Assembly: GCA_028821125.1 (NCBI GenBank)
Contig: JAPPHD010000101.1
Location: 1 to 48,506, forward strand
From: Gammaproteobacteria bacterium
GTDB lineage: Bacteria; Pseudomonadota; Gammaproteobacteria; Pseudomonadales; Azotimanducaceae
Length of the DNA: 48,506 nucleotides
Reading direction: 5' to 3'
Below are positions 25,165 through 37,584 of this stretch, one piece after another. The notes beneath the pieces are model-generated. The model had not been told where the DNA came from. It searched no databases and saw nothing but the letters and a program-made list of their open reading frames with translations. Each line of letters begins with the position of its first letter. The stretch's first letter is position 1. Both the position numbers and the translations under genes were made by a program.

Positions 25165-26213
25165 CGTTCGATCAGTGCGACCATCAGATCGACCGCCGGC
25201 AGCGCTTCGAACCGCGCCAGTCGCGCCGCCCAGGCATCCTTTTCCGACAACATGCCCAGCACGGCGTTCACGAGAGTGGAAGCATCCAGTTGTTCCTGCT
25301 GGATGACGCGGCTGTAGCCGGCCTCCGCCGCGTAGTCCGCGTTCTGGATCTGGTCGCCGCGACTGGCCCGGGCGGGCAGTGGAATCAACAGGTTGGGCTT
25401 GCCGAGCGAGAGCAGCTCGAACAGTGTATTCGACCCCGCCCGCGACACGACGAGATCGGCGGCGGCGAGCATGTCGCCCCAATCCGGGCCGACAAACTCG
25501 TACTGACGGTACCCCGGCAGGTGTGGGCCGGTACGCTTGCCCGGGCCGCAGACGTGGACGAGGCAGCACTCCCGAACCAGTTCGGGCGCAGCCTCGACGA
25601 CCACCTCGTTGAGGGCGTCTGCGCCCAGGCTGCCGCCGGTGACCAGCACCACCGGCCTGCCCGCCGGCGCTTGCACGAGCTTGCGGCCCCTGGCAGCGGA
25701 ACCGGCCAGCAGTTCCGGCCGTACGGGAGAACCGGTGTGTACAAGCTCGCCACGCAACGAACCCGGGCGCCGCATGGGAAAACTGGTACAGAGCGCATCG
25801 AGGAATGGCATGGCGAGACGGTTGGCGAGCCCGGGGGAGAAGTCGGATTCGTGGGCGACGATGGGAATTCCGCGCATCCGCGCCGCGAGAACCACCGGAA
25901 AACTCAGGTGCCCGCCCTTCGAGAAGACGACCGACGGCCGGATGCGGCCAATCAGCCTCAGGCTTTGCCAGACGCCGCGCAACACGCGGGCCACGTCCGT
26001 CAGGTTCCGCCAGGACCAGTAGCGCCGCAGCTTGCCCGAGGCGATGCCGAAAAACCGGACATCGTCGAGGCCCTCGAGGTACCGCCGCTCGAGCCCGTCA
26101 GCACCGCCGATGAAGACGACCTCGACCCCGCGCCGCTGCAGCGCCCGCATCACGGGCACGGCCGGCAATACGTGGCCGGCGGTGCCGCCGCCGGTGAATA
26201 CCGCGGTTTTCAC
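25143..26213 (-). CDS. murG: MurG-family UDP-GlcNAc glycosyltransferase, divergent type
   Basis: A 356-residue GT28 glycosyltransferase. MurG adds GlcNAc to lipid I to form lipid II on the cytoplasmic membrane face. Signatures are the G-loops FTGGGTAGHVLPA and VFSKGGHLSFPV, the HESDFSPGLANRL segment, the VTGGSLGADALNE hinge and the UDP-GlcNAc site VSRAGSNTLFELLSLGKPNLL. Features such as YWSWRNLTD and HESD resemble the second, MurG-like paralogue seen in Bacillus rather than the dcw-cluster enzyme. No other cell-wall or division gene adjoins it, so it may be an extra copy. The final residues TSAPSN and the stop codon are encoded by the terminal repeat of the family B element. Confidence 0.88.
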   Translation of the reverse strand: MKTAVFTGGGTAGHVLPAVPVMRALQRRGVEVVFIGGADGLERRYLEGLDDVRFFGIASGKLRRYWSWRNLTDVARVLRGVWQSLRLIGRIRPSVVFSKGGHLSFPVVLAARMRGIPIVAHESDFSPGLANRLAMPFLDALCTSFPMRRPGSLRGELVHTGSPVRPELLAGSAARGRKLVQAPAGRPVVLVTGGSLGADALNEVVVEAAPELVRECCLVHVCGPGKRTGPHLPGYRQYEFVGPDWGDMLAAADLVVSRAGSNTLFELLSLGKPNLLIPLPARASRGDQIQNADYAAEAGYSRVIQQEQLDASTLVNAVLGMLSEKDAWAARLARFEALPAVDLMVALIERTSAPSN

Positions 26214-26283
26214 CTGGCGTGCTGTTCCATGGGTTTCCTGCGTTTCAGCGCGCCGCGCGGGGTCTGTGGCACGGAACAGGAAA

Positions 26284-26859
26284 CTACGGATCCAGCCGAC
26301 GACGGTTGCGCCATGCTTTCAGAGACCAGGTGACCGCATAGTCGATGCCCGACCCGATGCCCATTATGGCCAGGAGATAGAAACTCCAGGGATCCACCAC
26401 CAGGAACGCCAGGTCGCTGATGGCGCCAAACCCACACAAACCCAGCAGCAGCAATACCAGCATGACGACCTGCAGGGCCGTATTCGCCTTGCTTACCAGG
26501 GTCGGCGCCATTTCGATTTCCCGGAACATCAGCCGGTAAACGCCGGCGCCGCCGAGGATGACGGCATCCCGCGCGATCACCACCACCAACAGCCAGACGG
26601 GGATATGGCCCTGAATGGTGAAGATGACGAATACCACCAGCACCAGCAGTTTGTCGGCGATGGGGTCGAGCATGGAGCCGAAGGCGCTGCGCCAACTGAA
26701 GCGACGGGCGAGTTCTCCGTCGAGCGCATCCGACGCCCCGGCCACACCCACCACAACGAGCGCTTCAGGATAGCGGCCCTGCCACAGCAGCCACCCCGCC
26801 GGAACCACCAGCAGCATGCGCAGGCTGGTGATCAGGTTGGGCAAAAGCGACCAGCGCAT
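26284..26859 (-). CDS. CDP-alcohol phosphatidyltransferase (PgsA/cardiolipin synthase-like)
   Basis: A 191-residue inner membrane enzyme with the full CDP-alcohol phosphotransferase motif, DALDGELARR then GSMLDPIAD, which binds the metal and CDP-diacylglycerol. The N-terminus LLPNLITSLRMLLVVPAGWL is typical of phosphatidylglycerophosphate synthases. The acceptor (glycerol 3-phosphate or another alcohol) cannot be told. ATG 26859 fits the usual family start; ATG 26910 would add 17 residues. It lies downstream of the DUF2066 gene on the same strand, an order also seen around purM in other gammaproteobacteria, and 70 nt upstream of murG. Confidence 0.9.
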   Translation of the reverse strand: MRWSLLPNLITSLRMLLVVPAGWLLWQGRYPEALVVVGVAGASDALDGELARRFSWRSAFGSMLDPIADKLLVLVVFVIFTIQGHIPVWLLVVVIARDAVILGGAGVYRLMFREIEMAPTLVSKANTALQVVMLVLLLLGLCGFGAISDLAFLVVDPWSFYLLAIMGIGSGIDYAVTWSLKAWRNRRRLDP

Positions 26860-27004
26860 GGCTAAGCCTGCGACGTCTCGGGAAGACAGCGCCCCGCCGG
26901 GCATCCGCAAAACCGATTCACTGGTTGCACGCTTGCCATGTCATGACCCTCAGGTGTCGCGGCGGCAATCTTCCCGGCCCTGTGTCGAGCGACTGAGTCC
27001 GCGT

Positions 27005-28438
27005 TCATGGGCCCCTCCAGATCAACACTGCCGCGTTCTCCGGGTCGGGCCGAATGCGGCCGTCGCGGTCGAACAATTCCACAAGTTGCTCCAGGCCCGC
27101 CCTGGTGTGCAGGGTAATCTCGAGCCGGTCGGCTTCCACGGCGGCCACGTTCACCGAAGAAACGAACTCCAGGCCGTCAAGGTATCCCAACAGCCGCCCA
27201 TAGCCAACGGGGGAGTCGATGCCCACTATGGTGAGGCCCACGCTGTTCGGCTGGCGTGCAAGGACGGCAAACCGGCCGGCGAGTTCATCGGCGATGAAAT
27301 CGGCCGTCATCAATCCGGCTTCGGCGATGTCGGAAGCGTCGAATTCGGCCGCGAACTCGTCACCGCCCATCCACGCGTGCAGCGACGCCGAGTAGTAACG
27401 GCCCCCAGCCGGCCCGCAGGACCACGGGATTTCGGCGACCGGTGCTTCGAGACCCGCAGCCGACTCAAGGCTTGGCGGCGCTTCGAGACTCGCGCCCGAC
27501 ACAAGGCCTGGCGCCGAGTCGTCCCCCGCAGACATTTCGGAAACCACCAGGAACGTATCGGGACCATCCACCGGACCAGTCTGCGTGGGCGTCTCGCCCG
27601 TCAACGATGCTCCAGGATCGCTACCGGTCTTCGACCCGGGACGGCCTGGCGCCTCCATGGCTGCGGACTCCGGCGAATCGACCGCCGAATCCGCACCTGC
27701 CGGTGTCTCCGGGCCCACGTCTTCCGGCGATGCGATTTCGCAGGCCCGCTCCTGCACCTGCCCCGCCAGGATGACATCGGCGCCGTACCGCCTCGATGCC
27801 TCTTCGAGCGACGAGAACAGGCGCCCGCGCACCACGGCGGGCCGGACGCGCATCCGGTCTTCAAGGTCCATGAGGGGCAGTTTCAGCACCAGGCCGCGTT
27901 GCCGCGCGCGTGCCGACAACGCCCGGGCCAACGGGTGTTCACCGTCGACGACCCGCCGGTTTCCCCCATCCTCGACCACCAGCCAGGCCATGGTTTGCGG
28001 CCGATTGGCCGACCAGACGGGCAACCGGGCCTCGTCCAGCAGCCCGAGAATCGCACCAGGTGTGAAGTGGATGCGCAGTTCGTCGTTTTCGAGGAACACG
28101 AACCGGCTGTAGAACGCCTCGGGCCGGCCGAGCGCCTCACGTACCCTGGCGTTGCGCGGGACGTGCGCCAGGCCGCTGGCCCTCGAGAGTACCTCCGCCA
28201 GCGCCGCGCCGGACACCGCCAGACGGGCGGCGGCGGTACGCCCTTCCACGGCCACGTCCACATCGTAGAGCCAGGGCACGGGTGCGGCCGGTACCGGCCC
28301 CGCCGCCAGCCACCCGGCCAGCGCCAATACGCCCGCCAAGGCTCGCCTGCCGATCGAACGGCTGATCGAGCCGGACTTCTCAGTCACCGGCTTTCCTGTA
28401 AAACGAGTCAACTTCACACCCGTCGGCCGCTTCCTCAT
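27005..28438 (-). CDS. DUF2066 exported protein
   Basis: A 477-residue protein with an N-terminal hydrophobic segment (RALAGVLALAGWLAAGPVPAA) that looks like a signal peptide. The DUF2066 region follows: YDVDVAVEGRTAAARLAVSG, LAEVLSRASG and FVFLENDELRIHF. Function is unknown, but the family regularly neighbours purM in gammaproteobacteria, as here. At about residues 235-330 there is an insert rich in Pro, Ser, Glu and Gly that separates the conserved halves, followed by a more ordered C-terminal part (WSCGPAGGRYYSASLHAWM). The start is uncertain; GTG 28417 would shorten the basic N-terminus. It is divergent from purM. Confidence 0.85.
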   Translation of the reverse strand: MRKRPTGVKLTRFTGKPVTEKSGSISRSIGRRALAGVLALAGWLAAGPVPAAPVPWLYDVDVAVEGRTAAARLAVSGAALAEVLSRASGLAHVPRNARVREALGRPEAFYSRFVFLENDELRIHFTPGAILGLLDEARLPVWSANRPQTMAWLVVEDGGNRRVVDGEHPLARALSARARQRGLVLKLPLMDLEDRMRVRPAVVRGRLFSSLEEASRRYGADVILAGQVQERACEIASPEDVGPETPAGADSAVDSPESAAMEAPGRPGSKTGSDPGASLTGETPTQTGPVDGPDTFLVVSEMSAGDDSAPGLVSGASLEAPPSLESAAGLEAPVAEIPWSCGPAGGRYYSASLHAWMGGDEFAAEFDASDIAEAGLMTADFIADELAGRFAVLARQPNSVGLTIVGIDSPVGYGRLLGYLDGLEFVSSVNVAAVEADRLEITLHTRAGLEQLVELFDRDGRIRPDPENAAVLIWRGP

Positions 28439-28566
28439 CGGGATGGCGCATCACCCCGGTTGGCTCCTGTGTGGCAGGTGCCGGATTTTAACCGAATCGT
28501 CGGCCGCGCCCGCACAAAACCGTGCAAATTTTCTACGAACTTCACACATTGCTGGAACTTCCACGC

Positions 28567-28572
28567 TATACT
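28567..28572 (+). promoter_or_regulatory. Candidate -10 box for purM
   Basis: TATACT lies 6 nt before the purM ATG. If used, transcription would begin at or next to the start codon, giving a leaderless mRNA. No good -35 hexamer with standard spacing is seen (TTCACA at 28541 would give a 20-nt spacer), so this is tentative. Confidence 0.35.
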
Positions 28573-28578
28573 GCCGGC

Positions 28579-29628
28579 ATGGGCCTGACGTATCGAGAAG
28601 CCGGTGTCGATGTCGACGCGGGCAACGAACTCGTAACGCGCATTTCCGCCGCGTGCCGATCGACCTACCGGCCCGAAACCCTGCACGGCCTGGGCGGATT
28701 CGCCGCGCTGACCGAAATCCCCGCCGGCTACACGCGTCCGGTGCTCGCCACCGCGACAGACGGCATCGGCACCAAGCTCAAGCTGGCCCTCGACTACGGC
28801 AACCACGAAACCATCGGCCAGGACCTGGTGGCCATGTGTGCCAACGACGTGCTCGTCACAGGCGCCGAGCCCTTCCTGTTCCTCGACTATTACGCCACCG
28901 GGCGGCTCGACGTGGATGTCGCCGAGCAGGTCATCGGCGGCGTCGCCAACGGCTGCCGGGAGGCGGGGTGCGCCCTTGCCGGCGGCGAGACGGCCGAGAT
29001 GCCGGGCCTGTACGCCAACGGCGACTACGACATGGCCGGGTTCTGCGTCGGCGTGGTCGAACGCGACAATATCATCGACGGCAGCCGGGTGGCGGCGGGC
29101 GACCGCCTGCTCGGGCTGACCGCGGACGGGCCGCATTCCAACGGCTTCTCCCTGATACGCGCCGTACTCGCCCTCAACGGGCGCCGGCCCAGCGCGGAGA
29201 TGCGCCGGCGATTGCTGGCGCCCACGCGCATCTATGTCAAGTCTGTCCTGCGCCTTCTGCACAAGGTCGACGTGCGCGGCATGGCCCACATCACCGGCGG
29301 CGGCTTGGTGGAAAACGTCCCGCGCATGATTCCCAAGGGCAACCTGGCCGCCCTCGTCCGCCTCGATGCCTGGCAGCGTCCGAGCGTTTTTGACTGGCTC
29401 CAGAAATCCGGCAACATCGACGAGCCGGAAATGCTCCGCACGTTCAACTGCGGCATCGGTTTCGTGGTTTGCGTACCTGGCGATCAGGTCAGGGAGGCGT
29501 CGTCCCTTTTGAACGAGAGCGGCGAGTCGGTCGTGGAGATCGGCGAAATCGTCTATCGGGGCGCGGGCTCGGGCGCCGGCGAACTGCTGCTCGCTCCCGG
29601 GCTCCCCAGCGCCCTCAAGGCATCCTGA
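28579..29628 (+). CDS. purM: Phosphoribosylformylglycinamidine cyclo-ligase (AIR synthetase)
   Basis: PurM closes the imidazole ring in purine synthesis, converting FGAM and ATP to AIR. The 349-residue protein begins with the family start GLTYREAGVDVDAGN and contains ATDGIGTKLKLAL, DLVAMCANDVLVTGAEPLF-like sequence around the ATP site, the GGETAEMPGLY glutamate loop, ADGPHSNGFSLIR and HITGGGLVENVPRM. ATG 28579 is chosen from family alignment; a GTG at 28522 would add 19 residues with no parallel. The usual partner purN is not downstream. Confidence 0.97.
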   Translation: MGLTYREAGVDVDAGNELVTRISAACRSTYRPETLHGLGGFAALTEIPAGYTRPVLATATDGIGTKLKLALDYGNHETIGQDLVAMCANDVLVTGAEPFLFLDYYATGRLDVDVAEQVIGGVANGCREAGCALAGGETAEMPGLYANGDYDMAGFCVGVVERDNIIDGSRVAAGDRLLGLTADGPHSNGFSLIRAVLALNGRRPSAEMRRRLLAPTRIYVKSVLRLLHKVDVRGMAHITGGGLVENVPRMIPKGNLAALVRLDAWQRPSVFDWLQKSGNIDEPEMLRTFNCGIGFVVCVPGDQVREASSLLNESGESVVEIGEIVYRGAGSGAGELLLAPGLPSALKAS

Positions 29629-29671
29629 AAACAGGAAACCAGGGGTTTCCTTCGGCGGGCGGGGCGAGTAT

Positions 29672-32805
<3,134 letters not shown>

Positions 32806-33759
32806 TCAGGCCGCCCCGACGCGCCTGGAAAGCCGGCGACGCGAAAAATCGGCGACCCGTTCCCGGTAATGCTCGGCGGTCTGGGGGGTGAGCACGTTCA
32901 TGTTCTCGTCTTTCAACACGGCGCCGAGTTCATCGGCAATGGCGCGGGCAATGCGAATCATGTCTTCCACCACCTCGCCCGGATGTTCGGGCCCGGGCAG
33001 TTGCAGGAAGAATACCAGCCCGGGAGAGACAAAGTCCTCGATCTCCGCCAGGTCGAAGTAGCCCGGTTCCACCACGTTGGCCACACTGAACAGAATTTCC
33101 CGGGTGAGGCGGTCGAACCGGTGAAAGATGTTCATCTCTCCGAACTTGAGTCCCTGTCCACGCATGGCGGCGAGCATTGCCTTTCCGCCGAACGGCTCCC
33201 CGTCCCGCGCGAACAGGTTGATGACCAGCAGTTCCCGGCCACCCGCGTCCGCCGGCGCCGGGCGCGAATCCCGCAGCGGTTCCGACTCTCGGCGATCGCC
33301 GAACCGCGAGCGGTTCGGGTCCTGCGCCACAATCGGCCCGGTATCCGGCAGTTGCGGTTCCGCGATTCCCGCGCGAATCGGTGGCGGCTCCTCATTCGGG
33401 ACTCCGGTTTCCGGCGCGTCCGGCGATTCGGCGTCCGCCCATCGAGAGGCCTCCGCCACCGGCTCCGTTTCCTCCGCCGCGGGCAGGGTCATCGGGTTGA
33501 GCAGAACCGGCACGGTCTCGTCGAAATCGAGATCCCGCTGCACCGGCCGGACGGGACGGCCGCCGCCGTTCGGCAACTCGCCCCGGAGCCGCACCAGGTC
33601 GTCTTCGTCCTCCGGAACCAGGTCGGGCGAGATATCCAGGCGCAAGGGCTCCTGACGGGAGCGCCAGGCCAGCCAGATGCCGTGGACGATGATCGCCAGC
33701 GTAAACAGCCCACCGCCGATCAGTACCAGATCCTTGATGTCGATGTTTTCGATATTCAT
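32806..33759 (-). CDS. zipA: Cell division protein ZipA
   Basis: ZipA anchors FtsZ to the inner membrane in gammaproteobacteria. The 317-residue protein has an N-out transmembrane helix (DLVLIGGGLFTLAIIVHGIW), a basic patch RSRQEPLRL, a long Pro/Glu-rich linker and a C-terminal FtsZ-binding domain from about residue 185 (LLVINLFARDGEPFGGKAML to IADELGAVL). ATG 33759 is taken because it precedes the conserved start and has GAGGAAC upstream. It lies 62 nt downstream of smc and 9 nt upstream of ligA. Its presence is good evidence for the gammaproteobacterial assignment. Confidence 0.95.
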   Translation of the reverse strand: MNIENIDIKDLVLIGGGLFTLAIIVHGIWLAWRSRQEPLRLDISPDLVPEDEDDLVRLRGELPNGGGRPVRPVQRDLDFDETVPVLLNPMTLPAAEETEPVAEASRWADAESPDAPETGVPNEEPPPIRAGIAEPQLPDTGPIVAQDPNRSRFGDRRESEPLRDSRPAPADAGGRELLVINLFARDGEPFGGKAMLAAMRGQGLKFGEMNIFHRFDRLTREILFSVANVVEPGYFDLAEIEDFVSPGLVFFLQLPGPEHPGEVVEDMIRIARAIADELGAVLKDENMNVLTPQTAEHYRERVADFSRRRLSRRVGAA

Positions 33760-33821
33760 GTTTCCAGGTTCCTCTGTGGTGCGCATCGAGGCGGCCGGGC
33801 CGCTATCGGTTCACATCCACG

Positions 33822-36800
33822 TCATGAAGCCGCCATCGCCGCGGCTTCTTCGATATCCACGGAGACCAGGCGCGAGACGCCCGGCTCGCTCATGGTGACA
33901 CCGATCAGGTGATCCGCCATTTCCATGGTGAGCTTGTTGTGGGTGATGACGACGAACTGCACGCCGCGCGACATCTCCCCGATCAGGTCGGCCACGCGCG
34001 CCACGTTGTTGTCGTCGAGGGGCGCATCGATCTCGTCGAGTATGCACACCGGGCTCGGATTGAGCTGAAAGATGGCGAATATCAACGCAACCGCGGTCAG
34101 CGCCTTCTCGCCACCGGACAACTGGTGAACGCTGGCGTTGCGTTTTCCCGGTGGCCTTGCCATGACCGAAACGCCGGTGTCCAGCAGATCCTCGCCCGTC
34201 ATCGTCAACTCGGCGTGCCCGCCCGCGAACAGCTTGGGAAACACTTGCGCGAGATTGGCGTTGACGATCTCGAAGGTGTCCCTGAACCGGGCGCGGGTTT
34301 CCGTATCGATCTTGCGAATGGCGCCCTGCAGGGTATCCAGGGCCTTTTCCAGGTCGTCGTGCTGCGCATCGAGCCAGGCCTTGCGCTCCGATTCCACGCC
34401 AAACTCCTCGATGGCGGCCAGGTTGACGGGCTCCAGCCTGCGAATGCGCCTGTCCAGGCTCTCCAGCTTCCGCTCCCAGTCCCCGGCAGCCGCGTCGTCC
34501 GGAACGCCGTCCAGAACCGCCGCCAGATCGTGGCCCGTCGCCTCCACCCGTTGCCGATCGTTGTTCCGCTCGACGTTCAGGCCCTGGCGCTCGATGCGGG
34601 CGGTCTCCCGGTCGTTCCGCGCGGCATCGACGGCGCCGGCCGCCTCGTCGCGCTCCGCCTGCAGCCTGCGGATGTTCTCGGCCAGATCGCCGAGGCGGGT
34701 TCGAACTTCCCGCTGACGATTCTCGGCCTCGTGCTGCTCGGCGAGTTTCGTGTCCAGGTCGGATTGCAGGCCGGGCAATGGCGAGGCGGCCTGCTCAATG
34801 TTCCCTTCCAGCGTCACCCGGCGGCGTTCGAGCTCGTCAGCCTGTTCAACCAGCCGTTCCCGCGCCGTCTCGATAGCCTCCAGGCGCGAGGCATGGCTCT
34901 GCCGCTCCGCGTTGAGGGAATGAAAGTCATCGTGCCGGGAGCGGGCCGCCTGCCGCGCCCCGTCAAGTTCTTCGAGCAGCCGGGCCCTGGACTGCGACAG
35001 GGTCTCCTCCTGTGGCGAAAGTCGCTCCGCTGCCTGCCGGGCGGCCACCAGTTCCTGCCGGGCAGCGGCCAGACTCCGGCCTTCGAGTTCGAGCTGCCGC
35101 TCCAGTTCCTCGCGGTCGCGCTGCAGACGCTCCCGCTGGGCATCGGCCGATTCCAGCCTGACCCGCTGAACGCCGTGGTCCGCCTTCAACTCGAAAAGGG
35201 CCTCGCTGGCTTCGTCCGCCTGTGCCTGCAGGCGTTCTCGCTCTTCTTCCAGGCCGCGTACAACTTCCCGTGCCGCATCCAGCCCGCTCTGCAGGTCCGC
35301 AACGGCGCGCTCGGCCTCCTCGACCCTGACTTCGAGGGTGTCCAGTTCCTGGGCGCGTTGAATGATGCCCGCCTCGGCATCCGATTCCGGGAACTTGCGC
35401 ATCCAGTCCGGCCCGACCCAGAGACCGGAGCGGGTCACGATGCTCTCGCCGGCATTGAGGGTCGAGCGGCTCTCCAGGGCGACCTCATCGGTTTCCGCGG
35501 CGAAAACGCCGTGCAGCAGGGAACCGAGCTTCATGTCCGAACTGCGGATCAGGGAACCGAGGCCGGGCAGATCACCCTGCACCGACGCATCGATGCGGGC
35601 TTCGACGAGAGCCACCTGACCGCCGCCCAACGCCGACAGGGCGACCGCATGGCTTGCGGCATCGTCCACCCTCAGCCCCTGCAGGAACTCGCCCAGCACC
35701 AGTTCCACGGCCCGTTCCCAGCCGGGAACCACGCTCAGCGTCTCGCCCACCCTGGGCGCCTCGTCGAGGCCCTGCGCCGCGATCCAGGCGCGCACGTCTT
35801 CGTCGGTGCGCCCCAGGGCCGCCTGTTGCGCTGCCTGCCTGGTTGCGAATTCATGGCGCAGCGCCTGCAGGTCCTGCCGGGCTTCGTCGAGGTCGGCCTC
35901 GCGTACAAGAATGGCCTCCCGGCCCGCTGCGAGTTCCTTCAGGCAGCGTTCCACATCGTCTTCCAGGGTGGAGCGGCGTTGTTGGTGCGTCGCGATTTCG
36001 GCGGCCAGGCTGTCTACCCGCGTCGTCTCGACGCCGGCGGGCGCCTGTTCTTCCCGGGCGAGCCGCTCGATACGCGCCTCGAGGCCGGCGATCAAACCCT
36101 CGGAATGCTCGATTCGCGATGCCTGGATCTGGGCCGAGCGCGCCGCTTCCGCCGACTCCCTGCTGTACCCGTCCCACTCTTCCTGCCAGGCGGCATAGGC
36201 CCGCTCGATCTCCCCGAGCTGTGCGGAAGCCTCCGCGTCAGCCCGTTCGGCGGCTTCCACGGCGGGTGTCAGCTCGGCAATGGCGGCCTCCAGGCCATCG
36301 ATATCTTTCCGGTCCATGTCGAGCTGCCGCCCGGTCTCGGCCGCCTTGACGCGCAGTTCCGAAAGTTCCCGTTCGAAGTCCGCTATCCTGGCGCGGTTCA
36401 GCTTGAGGGTCTGCTCGATGTGCGCTATTTCCTCGCGAAGGCTGTAGAAGAACTGCTGCTCCTCGCGCGACTTTTCGCTCTCCTGTTCGTGTTGCACCCG
36501 CGCCTGGGCCAGTTCGGTCTCCACCGACCGCAAACCGGCCCTGAGTCTTTCCAGTTCCGCATCCCTCTTGCGCAGATCCCGGTCCAGGGCTTCGAGCCGG
36601 GCGGACAGCTCCAGATAGCGAATCGCGTACAGCTCGGCGGTGCGCAAGCTTTCCTCGGCCTTCAGTTCCTTGTAGCGCTCGGCTGCCCTGGCCTGCTTCT
36701 GCAGGCGGTCGAGGGTTCGCCCCATTTCCTCCAGGGTGTCGCGCAGCCGCTCCAGGTTCTCGCGCGTGTGCCTGATCCGGTTCTCCGTCTCGCGGCGGCG

Positions 36801-37325
36801 CTCCTTGTACCTGGAGATGCCGGCGGCCTCCTCGAGGTACACCCGCAGTTCCTCGGGACGGGCCTGCACGAGCTTGTCGATCATGCCCTGTTCGATGATG
36901 GAGTAGCTGCGCGGGCCGAAACCCGTACCCAGGAACAGGTCGGCGACATCCCGCCGCCGGCAGCGGGTACCGTTCAGGTGATAGACGGACTGGGAATCCC
37001 GGCTCACCTGCCGGCGGATCGAGATCTCCCCGTAGGCGGCGTATTCGCCACCCATGCGTCCGTCGGAGTTGTCGAAAATCAGCTCGATGGACGCAACCCC
37101 GGAAAGCTTGCGCGATCTGGACCCGTTGAAGATCACGTCGGAGAGCTGCTCGCCCCGGAGTTGCCTGGCCGAACTCTCTCCCATCACCCAGCGCACGGCG
37201 TCGACGATATTGGACTTGCCGCCCCCGTTGGGGCCGACGATGGAACAGCGATTTCCGGGGAGGGCGACGGTAGTCGGGTCGACGAACGACTTGAAACCTG
37301 CAAGCTTGATCTGCCTGAGGCGCAT
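33822..37325 (-). CDS. smc: Chromosome segregation ATPase SMC
   Basis: A 1167-residue SMC. The Walker A motif GPNGGGKSN is at about residues 33-41, followed by a long coiled coil, a hinge domain at about 520-640 (ending before LWVGPDWMRKF), a second coiled coil, the ABC signature QLSGGEKALTA and Walker B CILDEIDAPLDDNN. It compacts and helps segregate the chromosome with ScpA/ScpB, which are not in this window. CGGAG precedes the ATG. It heads the smc-zipA-ligA operon, as in Pseudomonas. Many gammaproteobacteria use MukB instead, so this lineage belongs to the SMC-using group. Confidence 0.98.
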   Translation of the reverse strand: MRLRQIKLAGFKSFVDPTTVALPGNRCSIVGPNGGGKSNIVDAVRWVMGESSARQLRGEQLSDVIFNGSRSRKLSGVASIELIFDNSDGRMGGEYAAYGEISIRRQVSRDSQSVYHLNGTRCRRRDVADLFLGTGFGPRSYSIIEQGMIDKLVQARPEELRVYLEEAAGISRYKERRRETENRIRHTRENLERLRDTLEEMGRTLDRLQKQARAAERYKELKAEESLRTAELYAIRYLELSARLEALDRDLRKRDAELERLRAGLRSVETELAQARVQHEQESEKSREEQQFFYSLREEIAHIEQTLKLNRARIADFERELSELRVKAAETGRQLDMDRKDIDGLEAAIAELTPAVEAAERADAEASAQLGEIERAYAAWQEEWDGYSRESAEAARSAQIQASRIEHSEGLIAGLEARIERLAREEQAPAGVETTRVDSLAAEIATHQQRRSTLEDDVERCLKELAAGREAILVREADLDEARQDLQALRHEFATRQAAQQAALGRTDEDVRAWIAAQGLDEAPRVGETLSVVPGWERAVELVLGEFLQGLRVDDAASHAVALSALGGGQVALVEARIDASVQGDLPGLGSLIRSSDMKLGSLLHGVFAAETDEVALESRSTLNAGESIVTRSGLWVGPDWMRKFPESDAEAGIIQRAQELDTLEVRVEEAERAVADLQSGLDAAREVVRGLEEERERLQAQADEASEALFELKADHGVQRVRLESADAQRERLQRDREELERQLELEGRSLAAARQELVAARQAAERLSPQEETLSQSRARLLEELDGARQAARSRHDDFHSLNAERQSHASRLEAIETARERLVEQADELERRRVTLEGNIEQAASPLPGLQSDLDTKLAEQHEAENRQREVRTRLGDLAENIRRLQAERDEAAGAVDAARNDRETARIERQGLNVERNNDRQRVEATGHDLAAVLDGVPDDAAAGDWERKLESLDRRIRRLEPVNLAAIEEFGVESERKAWLDAQHDDLEKALDTLQGAIRKIDTETRARFRDTFEIVNANLAQVFPKLFAGGHAELTMTGEDLLDTGVSVMARPPGKRNASVHQLSGGEKALTAVALIFAIFQLNPSPVCILDEIDAPLDDNNVARVADLIGEMSRGVQFVVITHNKLTMEMADHLIGVTMSEPGVSRLVSVDIEEAAAMAAS

Positions 37326-37470
37326 AGAACTCCGCTACCTGTAGCAGGCGTTCCAGGAACGCATCATCGCACCGGCGACCGCCTTAGAGGGATTCCTGAC
37401 CGGATCCCCACGCTCGCCAATGCGGGCCCATACGGCGCTACCCCCGGCGGGAACGCCGCTGGAACGCTAG

Positions 37471-37484
37471 TCTAATGCATTAGA
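37471..37484. promoter_or_regulatory. 14-bp perfect AT-rich palindrome upstream of smc
   Basis: TCTAATGCATTAGA is a perfect 14-bp palindrome in an otherwise GC-rich 259-bp gap between ccmI and smc, 145 nt before the smc start. It could be a regulator operator for smc-zipA-ligA. No known binding consensus matches it exactly. Confidence 0.4.
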
Positions 37485-37584
37485 AGCATTGAAATCGAGT
37501 CCCGCGATCCTGCGCCGGGCGCGGACCGGCAAGATCGGCGGTTCGCCGGCCACCGTTTTCCGGTCGGCCTGTGGTATCGCCCCG

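Noticed and set aside
33909-37475. Forward open frame of 1188 codons opposite smc
   Set aside because: The reverse strand encodes a complete SMC with all ATPase motifs; the forward product is Leu/Gln/Gly-rich with no domain.
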